The notes under the pieces were generated by a model. The model saw only the letters and a program-made list of their open reading frames with translations, ran no database searches and was not told the DNA's origin. A program made the position numbers and the translations under genes. Shown here one piece after another: positions 29,469-37,177 of a DNA stretch of 64,000 nt; within the stretch, counting starts at the first letter, position 1, and each line of letters starts with the position of its first letter. The DNA is from Aminobacter carboxidus (GTDB taxonomy: Bacteria > Pseudomonadota > Alphaproteobacteria > Rhizobiales > Rhizobiaceae): positions 1 to 64,000 of the forward strand of contig NZ_JACZEP010000010.1 in assembly GCF_014863355.1 (NCBI RefSeq). The letters run 5' to 3'.

Positions 29469-30482
29469 ATGCCGCGCATGACCATGATCGAAGCCATCCG
29501 CAGCGCCATGGACGTTGCCATGGGGCGTGACGACGATGTCGTCGTCTTTGGCGAGGACGTCGGCTATTTCGGCGGCGTCTTCCGCTGCACCCAGGGGCTG
29601 CAGCAGAAATACGGCCGCTCGCGCTGTTTCGACGCGCCGATCAGCGAACTCGGCATCGTTGGTGCTGCCATCGGCATGGCCGCCTACGGGCTCAAGCCTT
29701 GTGTCGAAGTGCAGTTCGCCGACTATGTCTATCCAGCCTATGACCAGATCGTTTCGGAAGCGGCACGATTGCGCTACCGCTCCAATGGCGAATTTACCTG
29801 CCCGATCGTCGTGCGCATGCCGACCGGCGGCGGCATCTTTGGCGGCCAGACCCACAGCCAGAGCCCGGAAGCGCTGTTCACCCATGTTTCGGGCCTGAAA
29901 GTCGTCGTGCCGTCGAACCCGCTCGACGCCAAGGGCCTGCTGATCGCCTCGATCGAAGACCCCGATCCGGTGATCTTTCTGGAGCCGAAACGATTGTACA
30001 ACGGCCCCTTCGACGGCCATCACGACCGGCCTGTCACGGCCTGGTCGAAGCATGAGCTCGGCGAGGTGCCGGAGGGGCATTACACCACCCCGCTCGGCAA
30101 GGCGGAGATCCGCAGGGCCGGTTCAGCCGTCACCGTGCTTGCTTACGGCACCATGGTTTATGTCGCCCAGGCGGCGGTTGAGGAGACCGGCATCGATGCC
30201 GAAATCATCGATCTCAGGACGCTGCTGCCGCTCGACCTCGACACCATCATCGCCTCGGTCAAGAAGACCGGCCGCTGTGTCGTCGTGCATGAGGCGACGC
30301 TGACCTCGGGCTTCGGTGCCGAGCTTGCGGCACTGGTGCAGGAGCACTGCTTCTACCATCTCGAAGCACCGGTCGCGCGTGTCACCGGCTGGGACACGCC
30401 GTATCCGCATGCCCAGGAATGGGACTATTTCCCCGGCCCCAAGCGGGTCGGCGAAGCTTTGATCGAAACGATGGGGGCCTGA
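29469..30482 (+). CDS. bkdA2: Branched-chain 2-oxoacid dehydrogenase E1 component, beta subunit
   Basis: A 337-residue E1-beta subunit: MTMIEAIRSAMDVAM start, VVFGEDVGYFGGVFRCT, FDAPISELGIVGAAIGMA and the C-terminal domain with VVVHEATLTSGFGAELAAL and RVTGWDTPYPHAQEWDYFP. Together with the alpha subunit it forms the alpha2beta2 decarboxylase. It starts 3 bp after the E1-alpha stop and is followed by E2 with a 2-bp gap. Confidence 0.94.
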   Translation: MPRMTMIEAIRSAMDVAMGRDDDVVVFGEDVGYFGGVFRCTQGLQQKYGRSRCFDAPISELGIVGAAIGMAAYGLKPCVEVQFADYVYPAYDQIVSEAARLRYRSNGEFTCPIVVRMPTGGGIFGGQTHSQSPEALFTHVSGLKVVVPSNPLDAKGLLIASIEDPDPVIFLEPKRLYNGPFDGHHDRPVTAWSKHELGEVPEGHYTTPLGKAEIRRAGSAVTVLAYGTMVYVAQAAVEETGIDAEIIDLRTLLPLDLDTIIASVKKTGRCVVVHEATLTSGFGAELAALVQEHCFYHLEAPVARVTGWDTPYPHAQEWDYFPGPKRVGEALIETMGA

Positions 30483-30484
30483 AC

Positions 30485-31771
30485 ATGGGCGAACATGTCA
30501 TCAAGCTTCCCGACGTCGGCGAAGGCGTGGCCGAGGCCGAACTGGTCGAATGGCACGTCAAGATCGGCGACCTCGTGCGCGAGGATACGGTGATCGCCGC
30601 CGTCATGACCGACAAGGCGACGGTCGAAATCCCCTCGCCGGTCGATGGCGAAATCATCTGGCTCGGGGCCGAGATCGGCGAAACCGTCGCCGTCGGCTCG
30701 CCGATCGTGCGCATCAAGATTGCCGGCGACGGACCGGCACCCGTCGAGCCGAAAAGCGAGGCCAGGCAGCCGGCCCCGGCAGCTGTGGAAGCAGCTCCCG
30801 CGCCGGCTAAGAAAGCCGAACCTGCGGCAAAGCCACCAGCACCTGCGGCAGCACTCAAGCCTGTGCCACGTGCGACAACGCTCGGCCTGCCCAGGCCGGA
30901 AGGCGAACGCCCTGTTGCCTCGCCTGCCGTGCGCTTGCGCGCCAAGGAAGCCGGCATCGACCTGCGCCAGATCCCCGGCACCGGTCCGGCCGGCCGTGTC
31001 ACCCATGAAGATCTCGACGGTTTTGCCGCGCGCGGTGCGGCGGTCCCGGTGGCCGGATTGCAGGCCAGGACAGGGGTCGAGGAGATCAAGGTCATCGGCC
31101 TGCGCCGGCGCATCGCCGAAAAGATGGCGCTGGCCAAGTCGCGCATCCCCCACATCACCTATGTCGAAGAGATCGATGTCACAGCACTCGAGGAGTTGCG
31201 CGCCAGGCTCAACGCCACGAAGAAGCCGGAGAGGCCGAAGCTGACGCTTCTGCCGTTCCTGATGCGGGCGCTGGTCAAGGCGGTGGCCGAACAGCCGCAG
31301 CTCAATGCGATCTATGACGACGATGCCGGCATCATCCATCGCCATGCCGGCGTGCATATCGGCATGGCCGCCCAGACGCCGGGCGGGCTGATGGTGCCTG
31401 TGGTCAAGCATGCCGAGGCGCGCGACCTGTGGGACTGTGCTGTCGAGGTCAACCGTCTTGCCGAAGCCGCCAAGGCCGGCACCGCGACACGCGAGGAGCT
31501 GACCGGCTCGACCATCACCATCACCTCGCTCGGTGCGATGGGCGGTGTCGCCACAACGCCTGTCATCAACTACCCGGAAGTGGCGATCGTCGGCGTCAAC
31601 AAGATCATGATCCGGCCGATGTGGGACGGCTCCCAGTTCGTGCCGCGCAAGATGATGAACCTGTCGTCCAGCTTCGACCATCGCGTCATCGACGGCTGGG
31701 ACGCGGCGGTCTTTGTCCAGCGCCTCAAGGCGCTGCTCGAAGCACCGGCAATGATCTTCGTGGAGGGCTGA
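30485..31771 (+). CDS. bkdB: Dihydrolipoyl acyltransferase (E2) of branched-chain 2-oxoacid dehydrogenase
   Basis: A 428-residue E2. One N-terminal lipoyl domain with lipoylated K44 in [10 protein letters not shown], an Ala/Pro-rich flexible linker (about 90-135), a peripheral-subunit-binding domain ([20 protein letters not shown]), and the catalytic acyltransferase domain ending in [13 protein letters not shown], whose HxxxDG is the active site. It moves the branched acyl group to CoA. ATG at 30485 follows the E1-beta stop by two bases. Confidence 0.95.
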   Translation: MGEHVIKLPDVGEGVAEAELVEWHVKIGDLVREDTVIAAVMTDKATVEIPSPVDGEIIWLGAEIGETVAVGSPIVRIKIAGDGPAPVEPKSEARQPAPAAVEAAPAPAKKAEPAAKPPAPAAALKPVPRATTLGLPRPEGERPVASPAVRLRAKEAGIDLRQIPGTGPAGRVTHEDLDGFAARGAAVPVAGLQARTGVEEIKVIGLRRRIAEKMALAKSRIPHITYVEEIDVTALEELRARLNATKKPERPKLTLLPFLMRALVKAVAEQPQLNAIYDDDAGIIHRHAGVHIGMAAQTPGGLMVPVVKHAEARDLWDCAVEVNRLAEAAKAGTATREELTGSTITITSLGAMGGVATTPVINYPEVAIVGVNKIMIRPMWDGSQFVPRKMMNLSSSFDHRVIDGWDAAVFVQRLKALLEAPAMIFVEG

Positions 31772-31775
31772 GGCT

Positions 31776-33173
31776 GTGAAGGAAATCTCCTGCAAGCTTC
31801 TGATCATCGGTGCCGGTCCCGGCGGCTATATCTGCGCCATCCGCGCCGGCCAGCTCGGCATCGACACCGTCATCGTCGAAGCGGTCAAGCCCGGCGGCAC
31901 CTGCCTCAATGTCGGCTGCATCCCCTCCAAGGCGATGATCCATGCCGCCGACGAATATCTCAAGGTTTCGGAAATGGCGTCGGGCACAAGCCCGCTCGGC
32001 ATCTCCTTGTCGGCACCGGCACTCGATCTCGCCAGGACCGTCGCCTGGAAAGACCGCATCGTTGGCCGCCTGACCACAGGCGTCGCCGGCCTGCTCAAGA
32101 AGGCAAGGGTCAAGTCGGTGCAGGGCTGGGCACGCTTCCGCGACGGCAAGACCGTCGAGGTCGACACCGAGACCGGCCTGCAGGTGATCCGCGCCGAAAC
32201 CATCGTCATTGCCACCGGCTCTGTGCCTGTCGAACTGCCGTTCCTGCCCTTTGGCGGATCGGTGATCTCGTCGACCGGGGCGCTGGCGCTGAAGCAGGTG
32301 CCGCAGGCGCTGGCCGTCGTCGGCGGCGGTTATATCGGCCTTGAGCTCGGCACCGCCTTTGCCAAGCTCGGCGCCAAGGTGACGGTGATCGAAGCCTTGC
32401 CGCGCATCCTGCCGCAATATGATGCCGAGCTGACCCGGCCCGTCGCCAAAAGGCTTGAAGCGCTCGGCGTCAAGGTGCTGACAGGCGCCAAGGCCAAGGG
32501 GCTTTCCGCCAAGGGCGATGCCCTTCTGGTCGAGGCCGCCGACGGCAGCGAGCAGAAGATTGCGGCCGACAAGGTGCTGGTGACTGTCGGGCGCAAGCCG
32601 CTGGTCGAAGGCTGGGGCCTCGAAGAGATCGACCTCGACCGCGACGGCCGTTTCATCCGCATCGACGAGCAGTGCCGCACCTCGATGCGCGGCATCTACG
32701 CCATCGGCGACGTTACCGGCGAGCCGATGCTGGCGCACCGCGCCATGGCCCAGGGCGAAATGGTCGCCGAGATCGTTGCCGGCCACAAGCGCAGCTGGGA
32801 CAAACGTTCGATCCCCGCCGTCTGCTTCACCGATCCGGAGGTCGTCACCGCGGGTCTTTCGCCCGACGAAGCCAAGGCGCTCGGCATCGAGATCAAGTCG
32901 TCGTCATTCCCGTTCTCGGCCAATGGCCGGGCGATGACCTTGCTCGGCGAAGACGGCTTTGTGCGCATCGTTGCCCGCGCGGACAACCATCTGGTGCTCG
33001 GCATCCAGGCCGTCGGCACCGGTGTCTCCGAGCTTTCCTCGGCCTTCAGCCTGGCGATCGAGATGGGGGCGCGGCTGGAGGACATCGCCGGCACCATCCA
33101 TGCCCATCCGACCCAAAGCGAGGCTTTCCTCGAGGCAGCACTGCGCACGCTCGGCCACGCGCTGCACATCTGA
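31776..33173 (+). CDS. lpdV: Dihydrolipoyl dehydrogenase (E3)
   Basis: A 465-residue FAD-dependent pyridine nucleotide-disulfide oxidoreductase. FAD motif [19 protein letters not shown], redox disulfide C43-x4-C48 in [17 protein letters not shown] motif [19 protein letters not shown], and the C-terminal catalytic His-Glu pair in [11 protein letters not shown]. It reoxidises the E2 lipoyl group. GTG start at 31776. As the fourth gene of the bkd operon it is likely the dedicated E3, although E3 can be shared with other complexes. Confidence 0.95.
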   Translation: MKEISCKLLIIGAGPGGYICAIRAGQLGIDTVIVEAVKPGGTCLNVGCIPSKAMIHAADEYLKVSEMASGTSPLGISLSAPALDLARTVAWKDRIVGRLTTGVAGLLKKARVKSVQGWARFRDGKTVEVDTETGLQVIRAETIVIATGSVPVELPFLPFGGSVISSTGALALKQVPQALAVVGGGYIGLELGTAFAKLGAKVTVIEALPRILPQYDAELTRPVAKRLEALGVKVLTGAKAKGLSAKGDALLVEAADGSEQKIAADKVLVTVGRKPLVEGWGLEEIDLDRDGRFIRIDEQCRTSMRGIYAIGDVTGEPMLAHRAMAQGEMVAEIVAGHKRSWDKRSIPAVCFTDPEVVTAGLSPDEAKALGIEIKSSSFPFSANGRAMTLLGEDGFVRIVARADNHLVLGIQAVGTGVSELSSAFSLAIEMGARLEDIAGTIHAHPTQSEAFLEAALRTLGHALHI

Positions 33174-33189
33174 TGCCCTATCCCGATTT

Positions 33190-33212
33190 GGACGCGGCCT
33201 TGCGCCGCGTCC
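33190..33212 (+). terminator. Hairpin after the bkd operon
   Basis: GGACGCGGC-CTTGC-GCCGCGTCC forms a perfect 9-bp stem 17 bp past the E3 stop codon. The following sequence (CTTACTGTC) is only weakly T-rich, so it is a probable terminator or 3'-end stabiliser. The rest of the 298-bp gap to the next gene shows no open frame that I can support. Confidence 0.55.
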
Positions 33213-33471
33213 CTTACTGTCTTGCCCAATCAGCTGAGCTGGGCTAACAAGCCCACGCACTGGACGACCAGTGTCTAGTACGTTCGGGGACGGCCCCATC
33301 CAAGAGATGGCGCCGCAGACTTGTCACCCGAACCTGTTCACCCCTTGAAACCGCGAGAACATGCAGCCGCCGCGCGGCGGACTGCGCTGTGCGCTCGACC
33401 CTGTCAGGCTTCCGGATTCGGTTCCGGGGCGCGCGCTTTCGCATTCGCATCACCCAGACCGGAGAGGCGCC

Positions 33472-34221
33472 ATGGCCGGACCGATAGAACAATTTGAAAT
33501 CAAGCCGATCGTCACCCTGTTCGAGTTTGCCGGCCAGGAGATCGCCTTCACCAACTCCGCCGCTTACATGGTCGGCGTCGCCGTGTTCGGTGGGCTGTTC
33601 CTGCTTTTGTCGACAAGCGCGCGTGCGCTCGTGCCAACCCGGCTGCAGTCGATCACCGAGCTGATCTATGAGTTCGTGTCGAAGACCTTGCGCGAAAATG
33701 CCGGCGAGGGCGGCATGACATTTTTCCCGCTGGTGTTTTCGCTGTTCGTCTTCATCCTGATCGCCAACCTCGCCGGCATGTTTCCTTATGCCTTCACTGT
33801 CACCAGCCACATCATCGTCACCTTCTCTTTCGCCATGATCGTGTTCGGCACCGTCACGCTCTACGGCATCTGGAAAAACGGCCTCGGTTTTTTCAGGTTG
33901 TTTCTGCCATCCGGCGTGCCGCTGGCACTGGCGCCGATCATCGTGCCGATCGAGATCGTCTCCTACATCTCGCGGCCGATCAGCCATTCGGTGCGCCTGT
34001 TTGCCGTCATGCTGGCCGGCCACATCACGCTCAAGGTCTTTGCCGGTTTCGTCGCAAGCCTCGGCAGCATGGGCACGCTCGGCATCTTCGCCGCCGTGCT
34101 GCCGCTTGCCATGACGGTCGCGCTGACCGCGCTCGAACTTTTGATGGCGGTGATCCAGGCCTACATCTTCACCATGCTGACCTGCATGTATCTCAACGAC
34201 GCGCTCCACCCCGGGCACTGA
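33472..34221 (+). CDS. Orphan F0F1 ATP synthase subunit a homologue (AtpB-like)
   Basis: A 249-residue membrane protein clearly homologous to subunit a of the F0 proton channel, with about five hydrophobic segments. The essential Arg is present as R175 in [10 protein letters not shown], and the C-terminal Gln (Q229 in [10 protein letters not shown]) is kept. However, the Asn that normally follows in RLFANM or RLFGNM is V179 here. No other ATP synthase gene (c, b, b', I) lies nearby, whereas atpB normally sits in a cluster. ATG at 33472 follows GGAGAGG. It may be a paralogue with altered function or a displaced gene. Confidence 0.85.
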   Translation: MAGPIEQFEIKPIVTLFEFAGQEIAFTNSAAYMVGVAVFGGLFLLLSTSARALVPTRLQSITELIYEFVSKTLRENAGEGGMTFFPLVFSLFVFILIANLAGMFPYAFTVTSHIIVTFSFAMIVFGTVTLYGIWKNGLGFFRLFLPSGVPLALAPIIVPIEIVSYISRPISHSVRLFAVMLAGHITLKVFAGFVASLGSMGTLGIFAAVLPLAMTVALTALELLMAVIQAYIFTMLTCMYLNDALHPGH

Positions 34222-34245
34222 CCGGGCGCGCTTGCACGACAAAAC

Positions 34246-34272
34246 AAAAACCCCGGCATAAAGCCGGGGTTT
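34246..34272. terminator. Bidirectional intrinsic terminator
   Basis: AAAAA-CCCCGGC-ATAAA-GCCGGGG-TTT: a 7-bp GC stem flanked by A-run and T-run, between convergent genes ending at 34221 and 34296. It suits termination from both sides. Confidence 0.85.
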
Positions 34273-34295
34273 GAGTCCAAAGCGGATCGATCGGC

Positions 34296-36032
34296 TCAGT
34301 CGCGCGGCGGCCAGGCCTCGTCGCTTTTGCCCATCTTGGGCTCGCCGAGCAGCGGCGTCTTCAGCGCGTGCACGCCGCCGACCGAAAACAGCCAGATAAT
34401 GTTGCGGTCATATTCGGTGAACACGGCAAAGCTGGCATTGTCGAAAGTGTAGTCGGGCATTTCAGATGTCGTGGGGAAACGCGGCACGAAATAGCCAGTA
34501 ATCTTCGGCTGTGCCGGGTCCTTGACGTCGAAGATCTGCAGCCCGGCATTGTAGAAGGCGTAAGGCACGATGCCGTCGCGGCCATGGCCGGGCTGGTGGG
34601 TGGTGCCGGAGCGCTTGGGCCCGAAGCTGCCCTTGCGCTGGCAGAAATCGCTGAACTTCGCTTCCTTCGGCGGCGTCGGGCGCGGCAAGGTCGCCACCAC
34701 CTTGGGGGCCGCCACATCCTTGGCGTCGATCACCAGCACGTCCTTGTAGGGCTCGTAGCAGTTCGAGTTCATCGGATAGCCATTGGCAAAGACATAGCCG
34801 GTGCGGGCATATTGCGAGGTGTCGACATTGTCGAACTCGGTGCCGGCAAAGCTCGGCGCTGTGCTCACATGGCCCTTGATCTCCGGCCTGTCGGGATTGG
34901 AAAGATCGAAGGTGTAGAGGCCGAGCCCGCCCATCGCGCCGAAGGCCACCTTGCCGCCCTTTTCAACAGGGGTCGGCAGGAACGGCGGCATGCGCGAACC
35001 CATCCACGACGTGCGATTGCCGGCGCGCGGGTTCTTGAGATACGCGTCCTCGCTTGCCTTGTCGCCGACCACCTGGCCGGGCACCGTGACCTGGCTGACA
35101 AAGACCGGATTGGCCGGATCCGACATGTCCCAGACCTGATAGCCGGGCGAGTGCAGATAATCAGGATATTCGGTCAGCGCGTAGGAATCGTCTGGAGCCG
35201 CCGACAGATACATGTATTTGCCGCCGAACCAGGCCGGCGCGTCGAGCGAACCCGAGCCCTGCTGCTGACCGATCGGCGCATCGGGATTTTTGGTGTCGGT
35301 GGTGCGGGTGGCGATCAGCTTCCAGTCGTCGGGCGTCGGCCCGTTCATCTCATAGACCTTGAAGCCCTTGAGCGAATTGTAGTTGCGCAGGCTCGCGACG
35401 ATGTCGGGCTGGGTGCGCTTGTTGTCGAGAATGCCGAAGCGGCCGATCTCGTAGGAGGCGACGACGACATTCTTTTGAAGCTTCGCGCTCCAGGCGATGG
35501 TGATGCCGCCGAAATAGTCCTGGACTGTCTTGGCGTCCCAGTCCTCGCTCGAGCCCTCCGGCCCCCACACACCGCCCTTGGAATAGACGACCTTCGCCTT
35601 GGCCGGGTCGGTGATGTCGAGCACGCGCATATAGTCGCGGTCGTGCACATACATGTAGCGCTTGCCGTCGAAATCGGCGACATCGGGCCAGGCATGCCAG
35701 GGCGAGCTTACTCCAGGGTAAAACGCGATCTCCTCGACATTGTGGCTATAGCTGTTGTCGTCCCAGGTCTCGAGCTGGCCGGGAAAGGCTGGGCTTTCGC
35801 CCAAAGGCGTGGCGCGCGGCGCGCGAAACGTGCCGTCCTCCGCCATGCCATAATCCTTGCCCGGCTCCAGCGCCGGCGGCGCCTTGTCATAGGTCAAGGC
35901 GTTCCACTGCTTGAGGGCGGGGTCGGTGATGTTGATCTCGCTCGGCACCTTGCTGCCCCAGTCGGCGGCCTCAGCCACGCCGGCCGTCAACGCCAGCACC
36001 GAACAGCCGATCGCGATAATCCTAGGTGTCAT
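34296..36032 (-). CDS. Exported LVIVD-repeat (beta-propeller-like) protein
   Basis: A 578-residue secreted protein with an N-terminal signal peptide (MTPRIIAIGCSVLALTAGVA, cleavage after AEA). It contains LVIVD-type repeats with a recurrent D-x2-D/N-P pattern: VLDITDPAKAKVV, VWDMSDPANPVFV, TFDLSNPDRPEI, VLVIDAKDVAAPKVV and IFDVKDPAQPKITGYF. Such repeats form propeller-like folds often seen in surface or periplasmic proteins of unknown function. ATG at 36032 follows GGGAGGG; the longer open frame to 36416 crosses the island boundary and is not coding. The gene stands alone next to the left end of the genomic island. Confidence 0.75.
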   Translation of the reverse strand: MTPRIIAIGCSVLALTAGVAEAADWGSKVPSEINITDPALKQWNALTYDKAPPALEPGKDYGMAEDGTFRAPRATPLGESPAFPGQLETWDDNSYSHNVEEIAFYPGVSSPWHAWPDVADFDGKRYMYVHDRDYMRVLDITDPAKAKVVYSKGGVWGPEGSSEDWDAKTVQDYFGGITIAWSAKLQKNVVVASYEIGRFGILDNKRTQPDIVASLRNYNSLKGFKVYEMNGPTPDDWKLIATRTTDTKNPDAPIGQQQGSGSLDAPAWFGGKYMYLSAAPDDSYALTEYPDYLHSPGYQVWDMSDPANPVFVSQVTVPGQVVGDKASEDAYLKNPRAGNRTSWMGSRMPPFLPTPVEKGGKVAFGAMGGLGLYTFDLSNPDRPEIKGHVSTAPSFAGTEFDNVDTSQYARTGYVFANGYPMNSNCYEPYKDVLVIDAKDVAAPKVVATLPRPTPPKEAKFSDFCQRKGSFGPKRSGTTHQPGHGRDGIVPYAFYNAGLQIFDVKDPAQPKITGYFVPRFPTTSEMPDYTFDNASFAVFTEYDRNIIWLFSVGGVHALKTPLLGEPKMGKSDEAWPPRD

Positions 36033-36163
36033 GACGTCCCTCCCGACGGTTGGCCGCCGGTCCCTCGCATCGGGCCAGCCTGGCCAGTTGAGGAAAGTTC
36101 GGTCAGTCAGAAAAGTGAATTTTTGGCAGGTGGGTATGAGGGGTTGGCATAGGTGGAGGCGGG

Positions 36164-36193
36164 ATTGCATGCACGGAGGGTAAATTGCATGCA
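36164..36193. promoter_or_regulatory. Two copies of ATTGCATGCA, candidate operator upstream of the LVIVD gene
   Basis: ATTGCATGCA occurs at 36164-36173 and again at 36184-36193, exactly 20 bp apart, so both face the same side of the helix. Each contains the 8-bp palindrome TGCATGCA. They lie about 130-160 bp upstream of the LVIVD gene start. Function is inferred. Confidence 0.35.
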
Positions 36194-36242
36194 GAAAGAG
36201 GCTGCTAGGGCCACGCCGCATCCGTCGGGGGCAAATAAAGTT

Positions 36243-36268
36243 GTGATCCCGACAGGATTCGAACCTGT
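36243..36268. repeat. Left attachment repeat (attL): duplicated 3' end of tRNA-Arg
   Basis: GTGATCCCGACAGGATTCGA and the following ACCTGT match the 3' (T-arm and acceptor) end of the tRNA-Arg gene at 47903-47928 with one mismatch in 26 bp. Divergence begins directly after. This is the classic footprint of site-specific integration into a tRNA 3' end and sets the left boundary of the island. Confidence 0.85.
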
Positions 36269-36538
36269 CACGGCTGATCAGCGTCGGCGCGCCTACGGAT
36301 CTGTTCACTTCGGCGACGAAGCAGTCGGCTTTCTGGCCAGTTCCAGTCTTGTCAGGCCTGATTGGCGGCTGCTGTGCGCCCCAAGTTGGTCGTCGAACAG
36401 TCCTGCTCAAAGCCACAAAACCTGCCGGTCCGGTTGGCTTACGTGATGATCGTGTAAGCGCGGGATGCGCCAGCGACTGTGTCGTCTACCAGCCTGGCTC
36501 TTCGTCTCAACCGTAGTCCTCATTTCTACAGCAAGTGG
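36269..36538. other. Island left flank without a recognisable gene
   Basis: About 270 bp between the attachment repeat and the decayed methyltransferase fragment. Short open frames exist on the plus strand but none resembles a known protein or has a supported start. I see no integrase remnant that I can name. Confidence 0.5.
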
Positions 36539-36733
36539 TCAGCGTTTCGCTGCTTGCCTGTCGCATGCAACGAAAGCGGCCTTGCAAAAGCTGGTCGCGA
36601 AGGCAAGCGGATCCTGCTCGATCGCACAAGACATTCCCAGCCAGCGCGCAAAAAGGTCGATGAATGTCAACGCCGCGCGAGGCGTGGGATCCACGAAAGG
36701 AAGTACAGACCTAGTGGCCAGTGGCCGTGCCAT
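36539..36733 (-). pseudogene. Decayed N-terminal fragment of a C5-cytosine DNA methyltransferase
   Basis: A 64-residue open frame contains LTFIDLFARWLGMSCAIEQ and DPLAFATSF. Compared with motif I of the intact enzyme in this island (FADLFSGCGGLSLGL, then FAIERDPMAFGTF), it keeps FIDLFA, AIEQDP and LAFAT but has lost the Gly-rich turn and about ten residues, and ends early. It begins 4 bp after the vsr stop. The likeness is by eye; a degraded second methyltransferase is the best reading. The alternative is a chance frame. Confidence 0.45.
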
Positions 36734-36736
36734 TCC

Positions 36737-37168
36737 CTAGCCTGGGCTGCAGGCACGGATGGTGCTGGCAAGCTCCAGCGCCTTGGCCGATGCCTTGCGG
36801 CCGGAATCGAGCTCGCATTCCCATGCCACGAACACGCGCCACCCGAGCGCTCGCAGCTCGTCGATGACTCGATTATCCCGGGCTACGTTCCGCTCGAACT
36901 TCTGGACCCAAAATTCCGTATTCGACTTGGGCGTCGTCGCGACCTTGCAGGCCTCGTGGCGGTGCCAGAAACACCCATGGACGAAGACGGCGGCCTTGTA
37001 TCGAGGCAGCACCAAGTCTGGTTTGCCGGGCAGCTTGCAATTATCGAGCCGGAAGCGAAGGCCAGAGGCATGCAGCGCCTTGCGCAACGAGATTTCCGGC
37101 GAGGTGTCTCGCGATTTGATGCGCGACATCCGGGTCGATCGATCGGCAGGTGTGAGGAAGTCGGCCAT
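36737..37168 (-). CDS. vsr: Very short patch repair endonuclease Vsr
   Basis: A 143-residue Vsr endonuclease, which nicks next to T:G mismatches made by deamination of 5-methylcytosine. Family segments are RSTRMSRIKSRDTSPEI, LRFRLDNCKLPGKPDLVLP (catalytic Asp), VFVHGCFWHRHEAC (zinc and active-site residues), FWVQKFERNVARD and GWRVFVAWECEL. ATG at 37168 has GAGGGG upstream; a GTG at 37174 is possible. It is the last intact gene of the island operon, 9 bp after the 1812-residue ATPase gene, and complements the cytosine methyltransferase encoded at the operon start. Confidence 0.95.
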   Translation of the reverse strand: MADFLTPADRSTRMSRIKSRDTSPEISLRKALHASGLRFRLDNCKLPGKPDLVLPRYKAAVFVHGCFWHRHEACKVATTPKSNTEFWVQKFERNVARDNRVIDELRALGWRVFVAWECELDSGRKASAKALELASTIRACSPG

Positions 37169-37177
37169 CCACACCCC

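Noticed and set aside
36243-36268. A second tRNA-Arg gene
   Set aside because: Only the 3' quarter matches; the anticodon stem, D-arm and 5' acceptor strand are missing. It is an attachment-site remnant, not a tRNA.
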